The notes: generated by a model from the letters alone, not told the origin. DNA of 38,755 nucleotides from Burkholderiaceae bacterium (GCA_022702125.1 JAKOND010000255.1:1-38755); one strand, 5' to 3'. Positions 20,800-28,515 are shown, counted from the first letter of the stretch. A program made the numbers and translations.

Positions 20800-21378
20800 A
20801 TGCGGATCTGCGTGTTCTGCGGGTCGAGCCCCGGCCGGCGGCCGGCCTACCGCGAGGCGGCGGTGGCCTTCGGCGAACTGCTGGCCGACGAGGGCATCGG
20901 CCTGGTCTACGGCGGCGCCTCGGTCGGGCTGATGGGGGCGGTGGCCGACGCGGCCCTCGGGCGCGGCGGCGAGGTGATCGGCGTCATCCCGCGCGCGCTG
21001 GCGGACCGCGAGCTGTCGCATCCGTCGCTGTCGGCGCTGCACGTCGTGGAGTCCATGCACGCGCGCAAGGCGATGATGGCCGAGCTGTCCGACGCCTTCG
21101 TGGCGCTGCCCGGCGGCATCGGCACGCTGGAGGAGCTGTTCGAGGTCTGGACCTGGGCCCAGCTGGGCCACCACCGCAAGGCCTGCGGCCTGCTCGACAC
21201 GGCCGGCTACTACCGCGGGCTGTCCGGCTTCATCGACCACCTCGTGGCCGAGGAATTCATGAAGCCCGTCTACCGCGAGATGCTGCGGATCGCATCCACG
21301 CCGGAGGCGATGCTCGCGGCCGTCCGCGGCTACGCGCCGCCCGACGCCCCGAAATGGATCGGCCCGCGCGACACCTGA
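20800..21378 (+). CDS. LOG-family phosphoribohydrolase (TIGR00730 type)
   Basis: A 192-residue Rossmann-like protein. It starts MRICVFCGSSPG and carries GLVYGGASVGLMG, MHARKAMMAE and the signature PGGIGTLEELFE. LOG enzymes release ribose 5'-phosphate from cytokinin riboside monophosphates or AMP-like nucleotides. Bacterial members often act as general nucleotide phosphoribohydrolases. It starts 5 bases after the ureG stop and so may be the last gene of the urease transcript, although no functional link to urease is known to me. Confidence 0.9.
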   Translation: MRICVFCGSSPGRRPAYREAAVAFGELLADEGIGLVYGGASVGLMGAVADAALGRGGEVIGVIPRALADRELSHPSLSALHVVESMHARKAMMAELSDAFVALPGGIGTLEELFEVWTWAQLGHHRKACGLLDTAGYYRGLSGFIDHLVAEEFMKPVYREMLRIASTPEAMLAAVRGYAPPDAPKWIGPRDT

Positions 21379-21404
21379 GGCGGTCGCGCGGGCCGGAGGG
21401 CGGG

Positions 21405-21422
21405 GGCGCCGCGGACGGCGCC
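21405..21422. terminator. Perfect hairpin between convergent LOG and OsmC genes
   Basis: GGCGCCG (21405-21411), a CGGA loop, and CGGCGCC (21416-21422) form a 7-base stem in the 57-base gap between two convergent stop codons. There is no T-tract, so it is a candidate bidirectional terminator only by position and stability. Confidence 0.4.
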
Positions 21423-21435
21423 GGGCGGCAGCGGA

Positions 21436-21873
21436 TCAGCCGTGCAGCGTCGCCTGCAGCGTGATCTCGGGCACGGCCGCGAGGGCCTTCGACAGCGGGC
21501 AGTTCTGCTTGGCGCCCTGGGCCAGTTCCTGGAACTGGGCGTCGTCCACGCCGGGGATGCGGGCGTCGAGGGTCAGTGCGATGCGGTCGATCTTGAAGCC
21601 GCCGCCGTCGGGCACCAGGCGCACCTTGGCGGAGACGTCCACGCTCTCGGGCACGACGCCGGCCTTCTCCGCGCCCAGCGAGAACGCCATCGCGAAGCAG
21701 GCGGCATGGGCCGCGCCGACGATCTCCTCGGGGTTGGTGCCCTTGCGGTCGTCCTCGAACCGGCTCTTGAAGCCGTAGGGGTAGTCCTTGAGCGCGCCGG
21801 TCTCGGTGCTGATGCGGCCGGTGCCGGCCTTGCCGCCTTCCCAGTGGACGCTTGCGGATTTTTCGATGGCCAT
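21436..21873 (-). CDS. osmC: OsmC-type thiol peroxidase
   Basis: A 145-residue peroxiredoxin-like enzyme that reduces organic hydroperoxides. The two redox cysteines fall at the same positions as in E. coli OsmC: Cys59 (GAAHAACFAMAFS) and Cys125 (KQNCPLSKAL). It begins MAIEKSASVHWEGG, with an AAGGA ribosome site before the ATG at 21873. This is the OsmC rather than the Ohr subgroup, judging by the start and spacing. Such genes usually respond to osmotic or stationary-phase stress; no regulatory site is obvious. Confidence 0.92.
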   Translation of the reverse strand: MAIEKSASVHWEGGKAGTGRISTETGALKDYPYGFKSRFEDDRKGTNPEEIVGAAHAACFAMAFSLGAEKAGVVPESVDVSAKVRLVPDGGGFKIDRIALTLDARIPGVDDAQFQELAQGAKQNCPLSKALAAVPEITLQATLHG

Positions 21874-22009
21874 GGAGTCTTCCTTGTTGAAACGTTGAGC
21901 GTCGGAGGACGCGGAGGGGACGGGGGCGCACGGCCGGCGCAGCAGCCGCGCGACCGGTCCAGCATGCGGCCGGCGGCCCCGACGCGGATTACCGAATGTG
22001 ACGGCCGGG

Positions 22010-22555
22010 CTACGCGGTATGCCAGCCCAGCCGGCGCTCGAAAGCGCGCCGGTAGGGCGTGTCGATCTCCGGCGCGGTGCGGCGCACGTAGTCGCGGGCA
22101 TGGTCGCGGACCTCGCCCGACAGGCCGTCGAGGTAGGCCACGGCTTCGTCGCAGGAAGGGAAGCGGCCCTCCTCGCCGTCGATGCGCGGCGGCAGCGCGG
22201 TCCAGACCACCGCCTCGACCGGATGGTCGCGCAGCCAGCGGGCGATGCGCGCGTCGCTCGCCCCGTCGATGTCCCGCACGTCCAGGCTGCCCACCCATTC
22301 CGGGTGGCGGGCGTGGATCTGCTCGCGCCGCCGCAGCCCGTCGCGGGCGCGGGACAGGTCGCCCACCTCCAGGTAGGCCCAGCGCGTCGGGCACGGCCGG
22401 CCCTGCTCGCACAGGACCACCGAGAGTTCGCCCTTGTCGCCGACCCGGGCGAATTCGAGCGGCAGGACCGGCCCGTCGGTCATCCAGCCCGAGGCCAGTT
22501 GCAGGGGGGCGGGTTTCCAGAGCAGGGATCCGAAGGCGAGGCAGGCGATCAGCAT
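22010..22555 (-). CDS. Hypothetical protein with GGCT-like (gamma-glutamylcyclotransferase) fold
   Basis: A 181-residue protein. Its start IACLAFGSLLWKP resembles the glycine-containing 'YGSLLW' substrate loop of the gamma-glutamylcyclotransferase-like fold, and the following GPVLPLEFARVGDKGELSVVL fits its first strands. An acidic candidate catalytic residue is less clear; Glu77-Val78-Gly79 in YLEVGDL is one possibility. The C-terminal half is helical (YRRAFERRLGW). No signal peptide. I start it at the ATG at 22555 because the fold begins there. The substrate cannot be told from sequence. Confidence 0.65.
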   Translation of the reverse strand: MLIACLAFGSLLWKPAPLQLASGWMTDGPVLPLEFARVGDKGELSVVLCEQGRPCPTRWAYLEVGDLSRARDGLRRREQIHARHPEWVGSLDVRDIDGASDARIARWLRDHPVEAVVWTALPPRIDGEEGRFPSCDEAVAYLDGLSGEVRDHARDYVRRTAPEIDTPYRRAFERRLGWHTA

Positions 22556-22697
22556 GGATGGGGGCCTCCGGACGGGCGGGCCGCGCCGCACGGCAAGCGC
22601 AGCGGGGAAGAGCGGCCGCGGAGCGCGCGGCGGTCCGGGGAATGCGGAGAGTGCGGGGAGTGCCGGTCGCGGCGATGGGTCGTGGGCATCAGGCAGT

Positions 22698-22732
22698 CGG
22701 GAATCGGGGAATCGGGGAATCGGGGAATCGGG
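22698..22732. repeat. Tandem repeat of CGGGGAAT
   Basis: About four and a half units of 8 bases: CGGGAAT, then three perfect CGGGGAAT, then CGGG. Non-coding, in the divergent intergenic region. Likely prone to slippage. Confidence 0.8.
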
Positions 22733-22802
22733 CGGAGGCGGAGCCGGCAGTCGCGGGCGATCCCCGGCCACGCACGAGCATGGGCGGCCCGCCCGCCCCG
22801 GG

Positions 22803-22826
22803 CCTGTGGGAGCCGACCGCGACCTG
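22803..22826. repeat. REP-like extragenic sequence
   Basis: CCTGTGGGAGCCGACCGCGA resembles one half of the GTGGGAGCG-type REP elements of Pseudomonas and Xanthomonas. The complementary half is degenerate. Non-coding. Confidence 0.3.
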
Positions 22827-23009
22827 GGGCGCGCACCGGCCTACGCGGGGTCGGCATTCCGCCCGGCCTCGCGCCGACGGCCCGGCCCCTACATTGGTTC
22901 GCGTCCGCAGCCGGAGAATGCTTCGCCTTCAGCCGCGGCCCGCTTGCCCGCACCCGCGGGCCGCCGCCCCCGCGGCCGCGGGCTGCCTTCCCCTTCTCTT
23001 CCCACCGCC

Positions 23010-23549
23010 ATGGCCCCATCCCGTCCCGCATCGCCCCGCCCCGATGGCATCGACCCGGCGCACGAGCATCCTCCCGCCACCGCCTGGCGCCGCATCCGGC
23101 CGCTGCTGTCGCTTCTCGTCCTGGGCGCGGTGGTGGCCTGGGGCCTCTCGGGCCGGGCGGGCGGGCGGTCCGCGACGCAATCGGCGGAGGCCCCGGCGGC
23201 GACGCTGCAGGTCCACATGCCGCGCATCATCCGCACCGGCCAGTTCTACGAGACCACCGTCACCGTGCGCGCCCGCCGCGATATCGCGAAGCTGACCGTG
23301 GCGGTGGAGCCGGGCCTGTGGCAGGACGTCACCCTCAATTCGACCGTGCCCGCCGCCGCCGAGGAGTCCTACGGGGACGGCCGGGTGCGCCTCGCCTTCG
23401 ACCGGCTGGCCGCCGGCGAGACCTTCGTCTTCAAGGTCGACGCGCAGATCAACCCGAGCCGCTGGGGCACCAACGCCGGCAGCGTGGCGCTGCTCGACGG
23501 CGACACGCCGCTGGTCGCGCTGCCGCTGTCCCTGCGCATCCTGCCCTGA
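23010..23549 (+). CDS. Membrane-anchored hypothetical protein upstream of YetF/DUF421
   Basis: A 179-residue protein with a short basic cytoplasmic N-terminus, one membrane helix (about residues 30-48, RPLLSLLVLGAVVAWGL) and a beta-rich periplasmic domain. That domain reads like an immunoglobulin-type sandwich (QFYETTVTVRARRDIAKLTVAVEP ... FVFKVDAQINPSRWG). No ribosome site stands out before the ATG at 23010. It lies 51 bases ahead of the DUF421 gene on the same strand and is probably its operon partner. I do not recognise a named family. Confidence 0.7.
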   Translation: MAPSRPASPRPDGIDPAHEHPPATAWRRIRPLLSLLVLGAVVAWGLSGRAGGRSATQSAEAPAATLQVHMPRIIRTGQFYETTVTVRARRDIAKLTVAVEPGLWQDVTLNSTVPAAAEESYGDGRVRLAFDRLAAGETFVFKVDAQINPSRWGTNAGSVALLDGDTPLVALPLSLRILP

Positions 23550-23600
23550 CCGGTCCCCCCCAGCGCCGGCCGCCCGAAACAACCGCAAGGAACCCCCGCC

Positions 23601-24095
23601 ATGGAAATCGTGCTGCGCGCCAGCGCCATGTTCGTCGTCGTCTACCTGCTGGTGCGCCTGCTGGGCAAGCGCGAGCTGGGGCAGATGACGCCCTTCGAAT
23701 TCATCGTGATGGTGGTGATCGGCGACCTGATCCAGCAGGGCATCACCCAGAGCGACTTCAGCCTGACCGGCGCCAGCCTGGCGATCATCACCTTCGCCTT
23801 CTGGGGCGTGGTGCTGAACTGGGCGTCCTACCTGTCGCCGCGGGCCGCGCGGCTGCTGGCGGGCGAGCCCCGGGTACTGATCCGCGACGGCGAGCTGCTG
23901 CGCCAGAACACCCGGCGCGACCGGCTGACGCGCGCCGAGATCGAGTCCGAGATGCGGCTCGCCGGCATCGCCCGCATGCAGGACGTGGCCTGGGCGGTGA
24001 TCGAGCCCGGCGGCAAGATCAGCTTCATCCAGCGCGAGAAGCCCGGCCGGGACGACCCGCCCAGCGCGCAGCGCGACGAGGGCGCCGCCGACTGA
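23601..24095 (+). CDS. YetF/DUF421-family membrane protein
   Basis: A 164-residue protein with three N-terminal membrane helices (about 5-25, 33-50, 58-78) and a cytoplasmic C-terminal domain. The hallmark VVVYLLVRLLGKRELGQMTPFEFIVMVVIGD is intact, as are the EPRVLIRDGELLRQN and LRLAGI-type blocks of the soluble domain. AAGGAA lies 10 bases upstream of the ATG. In Bacillus the family (YetF, YdfS) is linked to spore germinant or envelope physiology; in proteobacteria its role is unknown. It converges with the PACE gene 22 bases away. Confidence 0.88.
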   Translation: MEIVLRASAMFVVVYLLVRLLGKRELGQMTPFEFIVMVVIGDLIQQGITQSDFSLTGASLAIITFAFWGVVLNWASYLSPRAARLLAGEPRVLIRDGELLRQNTRRDRLTRAEIESEMRLAGIARMQDVAWAVIEPGGKISFIQREKPGRDDPPSAQRDEGAAD

Positions 24096-24117
24096 TCGCG
24101 GTCCGGCCGGTGCGCCG

Positions 24118-24555
24118 TCAGGCCGCCGCCGGCCGCTCCCGCGCCGACGCCGGCAGGCCGAACACCCGGTCGAAGCCCCAGTTGAAGGCGAAGGTGTAGA
24201 CCAGGAAGAACACCACCAGCCCCAGGTCCATCACCAGCGCCTGCCACAGGCTGACGTCGAACCACCAGGCCATCAGCGGCACCAGGAAGGCGACCAGCCC
24301 GCCCTCGAAGCCGATGGCGTGCGCGATGCGCCGGCCCAGGCCGCGGCCGCGCACCGCCTGGCGCGCCTCCCAGCGCTCGAACAGGTGGTTGAACACCAGG
24401 TTCCAGACGATGGCGATGGCCGACGCGGCCACCGCCACGCCGCTCGCGTGGCCCAGCCCCTGGCCCGACAGCGCCGCCAGCGCCGCGCTGGCGACCACGA
24501 TGGCGATGCCTTCGTAGAGGGCGACGTAGACGATGCGGCGTTTCGGTCCTTGCAT
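24118..24555 (-). CDS. PACE-family (AceI-like) efflux transporter
   Basis: A 145-residue protein with four membrane helices in two tandem bacterial transmembrane-pair domains. The proton-coupling Glu of AceI is present at exactly position 15 (KRRIVYVALYEGIAI). The family motifs RRIAHAIGFEGGL and WNLVFNHLFERWE are also clear. AceI-type pumps export chlorhexidine and, physiologically, short polyamines. A LysR-type gene is transcribed divergently, as aceR is with aceI in Acinetobacter, suggesting ligand-activated expression. Confidence 0.93.
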   Translation of the reverse strand: MQGPKRRIVYVALYEGIAIVVASAALAALSGQGLGHASGVAVAASAIAIVWNLVFNHLFERWEARQAVRGRGLGRRIAHAIGFEGGLVAFLVPLMAWWFDVSLWQALVMDLGLVVFFLVYTFAFNWGFDRVFGLPASARERPAAA

Positions 24556-24602
24556 GGCGTGGAAATCCTCGGGAATGCGGTGCGGAAGAAAGAGGATCGG
24601 AC

Positions 24603-24625
24603 TATATGTGCGCTGTCCTGATATA
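24603..24625. promoter_or_regulatory. Candidate LysR-type binding site between pump and regulator
   Basis: TATAT (24603-24607) and ATATA (24621-24625) are inverted arms 13 bases apart in the 126-base divergent intergenic region, near the middle of an AT-rich patch. LysR regulators commonly bind such partial dyads between themselves and a divergent target. Confidence 0.4.
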
Positions 24626-24681
24626 AAAAGTCAGCTTGTTTCAGTTTTCCTGATGGATCGGCACCCGAACCCCGCGCAACC

Positions 24682-25596
24682 ATGGCCTTCACCTCCGAAA
24701 ACGCCCACGTCTTCCTGACGGTGCTCGACCGCGGCTCCTTCTCCGCCGCGGCCCGGGCGCTGGGCCGGGTGCCGTCCGCGGTCAGCATGACCATGGCGCA
24801 CCTGGAGGCCGAACTGGGCGTGGACCTGTTCGACCGCAGCGGCCGCGAGCCCCGCCCGACCGAGGCGGCGCGCGCGCTGGAGCCCCAGGCCCGGCTGCTG
24901 GCGGCGCAGCTGCGGCGGCTCGACGCCCATGCGCTGGCGCTGTCGCAGGGGCTGGAATCGCGGCTGGCGATCGCCATCGCGCCGGAGCTGCTGTCGGGCC
25001 GCTGGAGCGGCGCGCTGGCCCGGCTGGCGCAGGACCATCCGCTGCTGGAGGTGGAAGTGCTCGCCGCGGCGCAGGCCGACGCGGTGGCCCTGCTGCACGC
25101 GGGCCGGGTGCAGCTGGCGCTGGTGTTCGAGCGGCCGAGCCTCGACGGCCGGGAGGATTTCCAGGAGGTCGGCCGCGAGACCCTGGTGATGGTGATCGCC
25201 GCCGGCCATCCCGCATTGCAGGAAGGCGGCGCGGCGCGGCTGCGCGCCGAGCACCTGACGGCCACCCGCCAGATCGTGGTGACCGGCCGCGACCAAGCCG
25301 CCGACGACCCGCGCATCGCCTTCGGCCGCCACCGCTGGCGCACCGACAACCCGGTGGCCGCCCTGGCGCTGATCGCCGCCGGCCTGGGCTGGGGCTGGCT
25401 GCCGCAGGGCTTCGCGCAGCCGCACGTGGAGGCCGGCCGGCTCCGGGTGCTGGCGATGGACAACATCACCAACAGCATGGACCTGTGGGTGGACGTGGTG
25501 TGGTCGCAGGAGCGCCCGCTCGGGCGCGGCGCGCGACGCTTCGTGGAACTGATGGCCCAGGCGCCGGCGGCGGCGTCCGCCGGGCACCTGCCCTAA
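24682..25596 (+). CDS. LysR-family transcriptional regulator, probable activator of the PACE pump
   Basis: A 304-residue regulator. The N-terminal winged helix spans residues 1-60 (FLTVLDRGSFSAAARALGRVPSAVSMTMAHLEAELGVDLFDRS). A linker helix and a periplasmic-binding-protein-like effector domain follow (LAIAIAPELLS ... ALALIAAGLGWGWLP). Length is typical. It is divergent from the PACE efflux gene, and most LysR proteins control their divergent neighbour. Effector unknown; a polyamine or biguanide is suggested only by the neighbour. Confidence 0.92.
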   Translation: MAFTSENAHVFLTVLDRGSFSAAARALGRVPSAVSMTMAHLEAELGVDLFDRSGREPRPTEAARALEPQARLLAAQLRRLDAHALALSQGLESRLAIAIAPELLSGRWSGALARLAQDHPLLEVEVLAAAQADAVALLHAGRVQLALVFERPSLDGREDFQEVGRETLVMVIAAGHPALQEGGAARLRAEHLTATRQIVVTGRDQAADDPRIAFGRHRWRTDNPVAALALIAAGLGWGWLPQGFAQPHVEAGRLRVLAMDNITNSMDLWVDVVWSQERPLGRGARRFVELMAQAPAAASAGHLP

Positions 25597-25612
25597 ACTG
25601 GGCCTCGCGGAA

Positions 25613-25630
25613 TCCGCAAACGTTTGCGGA
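25613..25630. promoter_or_regulatory. Perfect 18-bp palindrome, LacI/PurR-type operator, before the nucleoside hydrolase
   Basis: TCCGCAAACGTTTGCGGA is fully self-complementary and has the central CG and CAAACGTTTG core of LacI-family operators, very like the E. coli PurR box. It lies 33 bases before the ATG of the nucleoside hydrolase gene. TTGCGG within it could serve as a -35 element, so a bound repressor would block transcription. No LacI-family gene is in the window. Confidence 0.7.
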
Positions 25631-25663
25631 TCGCGTTCGACCGAATCAGACCAGGGGGTTGTC

Positions 25664-26800
25664 ATGCATATTCACAGGCGTGGTTTTATGGCGGTAACGG
25701 CTCTTTCGGCGGCCCTGTCCGCCTGCGGCGGGAGCGACGGGCCCGCGGCGTCCGTGCCGAAGGTCCTCATCGACAGCGACTACAACACCATGAGCGACGA
25801 CGGCCAGCTCGGCGTCATGGCGGCGCAGCTCCAGGCGCAGGGCCGGCTCCAGGTGATGGGCATCAGCGTGGTGTCGGGAAACCAGTGGCTCCGCCAGGGC
25901 GTGGCGGACGCGCTCAAGTCGGTCGAGCGCCTCGGCGTCGGCGACCGCATCGGCGTCTACGCCGGCGCGAACTACGCCTTCGACCACGACCTGCCGACGA
26001 TCCGGCGCGAACTGGCGGCCGGGGCCGGCGGCGACGGCTACCTCGGCGCCTGGGGCGGCCCCGAACCCCGGAGCGATGCCGACCTGAAGCCGTCGCCCGA
26101 CGGCTTCGCCACCCGGACCCGGGTGCAGTCCCGAAGCGCGGTGGATTTCATCGTCGACACGGTGAAGGCGAATCCGAACGAGATCACCATCCTCGCCATC
26201 GGCCCGCTGACCAACATCGCCCTGGCCGCGCGGCGCAACCCCGAGATCGTGCCGCTGATCAAGCAGATCATCTACATGGGCGGCGCCATCGACGTCGCGG
26301 GCAACACCACGAAGTTCGCCGAGTTCAACTGGTGGTTCGATCCCGAGGCGGCGCAGGAGGTGGTCCGCCTGCCGATCCCGCAGGTGGTGGTGCCGCTCGA
26401 CGTCACCGACACGGTGCTGCTCGACAAGGCCACCTACGACCGCATCGCGCACCCGGCCCGGCCCACGGCGGTGACGACGGTGTTCCAGCAGCTCAACGGC
26501 TACGGGTTCGACGGCAAGAACGGCTTCGAGACCAACCCCGCCTACACGCAGAACATCTGGGACACGCTGACCCTGGCCTACCTGCTCGATCCCGCCTACG
26601 CCACGCAGACCGAGCAGCGCTATGTCGATGTGCTGGCGAAGCCCGGGGCGGCGGACAACGGCCGGTCCGTCGGCTACGCGCAGCAGCCGGCCGGGCCGAC
26701 GCTGCAGAAGATGACCGTGGTGAAGAAGTTCGACAACGCGCGGTTCTTCGAACTCTACGTCGACCTGCTCACGCGCCCGGTGCCGGTGTCGCTGCCCTGA
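25664..26800 (+). CDS. Exported nucleoside hydrolase-family lipoprotein
   Basis: A 378-residue protein of the inosine-uridine nucleoside hydrolase fold, which cleaves N-glycosidic bonds of nucleosides. The calcium-binding aspartate cluster appears as VLIDSDYNTMSDDGQLG (Asp37, Asp39, Asp45, Asp46), longer than the usual DTDxxxDD. The ILAIGPLTNIALA block and the YMGGAI block are typical. The N-terminus HRRGFMAVTALSAALSAC has a twin-arginine pattern and a lipobox with Cys21, so it is probably a Tat-exported lipoprotein. It follows lysR by 67 bases, behind an 18-bp palindrome. Substrate is not determined. Confidence 0.85.
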   Translation: MHIHRRGFMAVTALSAALSACGGSDGPAASVPKVLIDSDYNTMSDDGQLGVMAAQLQAQGRLQVMGISVVSGNQWLRQGVADALKSVERLGVGDRIGVYAGANYAFDHDLPTIRRELAAGAGGDGYLGAWGGPEPRSDADLKPSPDGFATRTRVQSRSAVDFIVDTVKANPNEITILAIGPLTNIALAARRNPEIVPLIKQIIYMGGAIDVAGNTTKFAEFNWWFDPEAAQEVVRLPIPQVVVPLDVTDTVLLDKATYDRIAHPARPTAVTTVFQQLNGYGFDGKNGFETNPAYTQNIWDTLTLAYLLDPAYATQTEQRYVDVLAKPGAADNGRSVGYAQQPAGPTLQKMTVVKKFDNARFFELYVDLLTRPVPVSLP

Positions 26801-26828
26801 ACGGACGGCGCCGGGCGGGCGCGGCGCG

Positions 26829-27281
26829 TCAGCGCGCGGCGGGAGCCACCGGCGTGACGACCTCGCGCAGGATGCCGCCGCCCTGGACGCTGCCCTCGAC
26901 GGTGCCCTGCGACAGGCGCTTCTCGCACTCGGCCCGGTCGGCGGCCGGCTGGCTGTCGCAGCGGCTGGCGCGGTTGGCCTGCTCCTGCGCGGGCGCCTGC
27001 TGCTGCAGGTGGCCCCGGCGGGACTCGTCCTGCGCGGCGCCGGCCTCCTGCAGGCAGGTCGCCAGGTCCTGGCCCGACCGGCCGGCCTCGCAGCGGGCGC
27101 GCTCGGCCTGGTAGGTGGCCCGCGCGTCCTGCCCGCCCGCGGCGGAGGCCGGGTCGGCCGCCAGCACCAGCGATGCGCCCAGCAGGCCGATCGACACGCA
27201 CAGCATCAGGCTGGCGCGGCGCAGGGCGGCGCGCGTCGGGCCGTCGGCGAGGAAAGGTGCGTGGGCGAGGGTACGGGTCAT
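26829..27281 (-). CDS. Secreted cysteine-containing hypothetical protein
   Basis: A 150-residue protein with a hydrophobic signal segment (about 25-45, LMLCVSIGLLGASLVLAADPASA). The mature region has regularly spaced Cys residues in a repeated pattern (AERARCEAGRSGQDLATCLQEAG, then ASRCDSQPAADRAECEKRL), giving two likely disulfide pairs, and ends GSVQGGGILREVV. I have seen similar unnamed proteins in Comamonadaceae. Probably periplasmic. Function unknown. Confidence 0.7.
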   Translation of the reverse strand: MTRTLAHAPFLADGPTRAALRRASLMLCVSIGLLGASLVLAADPASAAGGQDARATYQAERARCEAGRSGQDLATCLQEAGAAQDESRRGHLQQQAPAQEQANRASRCDSQPAADRAECEKRLSQGTVEGSVQGGGILREVVTPVAPAAR

Positions 27282-27402
27282 TCGGATTCTCCAGGGCGGG
27301 CGGCGGGCGCGCGGGTCCTTGGAAACCCGGCGCCATCAGCGACAGCGATGGATTCTGTGAACGATTCCTGTACCGGAATGCCGGGACAGATGAGCAATTG
27401 CG

Positions 27403-27418
27403 GTAGGACCGCTCCTAC
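27403..27418. repeat. REP-like inverted repeat (GTAGGA...TCCTAC)
   Basis: GTAGGA (27403-27408), CCGC, TCCTAC (27413-27418). On the minus strand it reads GTAGGAGCGGTCCTAC, resembling the GTAG-headed REP elements associated with RAYT transposases. A second dyad, ATTCC/GGAAT, lies at 27364-27379. Both sit in the 178-base gap upstream of the Cys-containing protein and could be regulatory instead. Confidence 0.4.
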
Positions 27419-27459
27419 GGCCGGCCCCCGTGCCGCACGAATCCCGCAGGCGGCGGGGC

Positions 27460-28374
27460 TCAGTCGGCGGCGCCCGCGTCCAGCAGGTCGCAGCCCAGCA
27501 GCGACTGCGCGCCCTCGTCCGGCAGCCGCACCGGCGTGGCCTTGGCCAGCGCCATCCAGGCCTGGAACGGCAGCGTCATCGCCCGGCGCGGCGCATTGCG
27601 CGCCACCGTCAGCCGTCCCGCCAGGCCGTCGCTGCCCGCGGCTCCGCCGTCGAGCACCAGCACGCCGCACTCGGCCGGCACCTCCGACGGGTCGGCGATG
27701 CAGCGGCCCTTCGCGTCGTTGCCCAGCACGTACCAGCACTCGGCGGCCATGTCGAGGTAGGCGGCGCGCTTGGCGGGCTGGCGCAGGTCGGCCAGCAGGT
27801 CGGACCGGCGCACCTTGATCTCGTGGACGATGGAGTGGACGTAGGCCTCGACCGTGGTGTTGCGGATCGAGAACACGTCGGGCTTGGCGATGCACCAGCG
27901 GGGCGGGGCGTCGGGCGCGGCGCCGGGCACCCGGGCGCGCAGCTTGAGACCGCGCCAGGCGATGCGGCCGGCGTGCAGCATCTGCCGCGCCACCCGCTCC
28001 ACCAGCGCCTCGTGGGCCGACAGGGCCGCCCGGTTGCCGGCATGCGCCGCCGCCAGCCGGGCGATGCCGGCGTCGGTCAGCCGCATCGCCTCGTGGCCCA
28101 TCGGCGAGACGACGCGGCGCAGCATGCCGGCGGCCAGCAGCTCGACCTCGATCAGGTCCTGGCAGGGCCAGCCGGCCGAGCGGTAGACCTCGCGCAGCCG
28201 GCGCGCGTGCGGCCGGCCGATGATCGGCGGGACGGAGGCCTCGGGCGCGGGGCCGGGCGCGGTCGCCGGGAGGGCGCCGGACGCGGCGGCCGGGTCGGCG
28301 GGCGGCGGCTCGCCCGCCACGGGGAACAGGGCGGCCGGATCGGGCCGCCGGAAGGCGTCGGAGAGATCGGTCAT
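27460..28374 (-). CDS. Hypothetical protein with winged-helix and PD-(D/E)XK nuclease-like domain
   Basis: A 304-residue protein with a disordered Pro/Ala-rich start (1-50). A helical part with a winged-helix look follows (residues 55-110, ending RLTDAGIARLAA). The C-terminal domain carries the PD-(D/E)XK signature: KPDVFSIRNT (Asp166), then HEIKVRRSDLLADLR (Glu185, Lys187), then KRAAYLDMAAECWYVL. The layout resembles MmcB-type DNA repair proteins. The active residues look intact, so nuclease activity is plausible but unproven. An alternative in-frame start lies upstream at 28467; I prefer ATG 28374. It stands between a Cys-rich secreted protein and siaD. Confidence 0.7.
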   Translation of the reverse strand: MTDLSDAFRRPDPAALFPVAGEPPPADPAAASGALPATAPGPAPEASVPPIIGRPHARRLREVYRSAGWPCQDLIEVELLAAGMLRRVVSPMGHEAMRLTDAGIARLAAAHAGNRAALSAHEALVERVARQMLHAGRIAWRGLKLRARVPGAAPDAPPRWCIAKPDVFSIRNTTVEAYVHSIVHEIKVRRSDLLADLRQPAKRAAYLDMAAECWYVLGNDAKGRCIADPSEVPAECGVLVLDGGAAGSDGLAGRLTVARNAPRRAMTLPFQAWMALAKATPVRLPDEGAQSLLGCDLLDAGAAD

Positions 28375-28458
28375 GGGCCCGCCGAGCGTAGCCCGGCGCG
28401 CCCGCCGCGTCCGGCGGCACGCGGCAAGACCCCGCGGCGCATGCGGCGTCCCGCGCCT

Positions 28459-28475
28459 GCTATGCAAACCATAGC
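28459..28475. repeat. Short TAGC-type inverted repeat
   Basis: GCTATGCAAACCATAGC: 6-base arms around CAAAC, AT-rich, in the 141-base gap after siaD. It shares the CATAGC core with the repeats at 14467 and 19554 and may be a third, more diverged member. Confidence 0.4.
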
Positions 28476-28515
28476 TGCGAACCGTCGTGTCGCCAGGGCC
28501 GTTGCGGGATTCGGC

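Larger units (their letters stand above)
22556..23009. other. 454-base intergenic region between divergent genes
   Basis: This stretch separates the GGCT-like gene (minus) and an anchored protein gene (plus). It holds an 8-base tandem repeat, a REP-like sequence and GC-rich low-complexity DNA. Open frames across it have no start context or recognisable protein features. A TTGGTT hexamer (about 22894) followed 17 bases later by AATGCT is a weak promoter candidate for the plus-strand gene. Confidence 0.5.
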
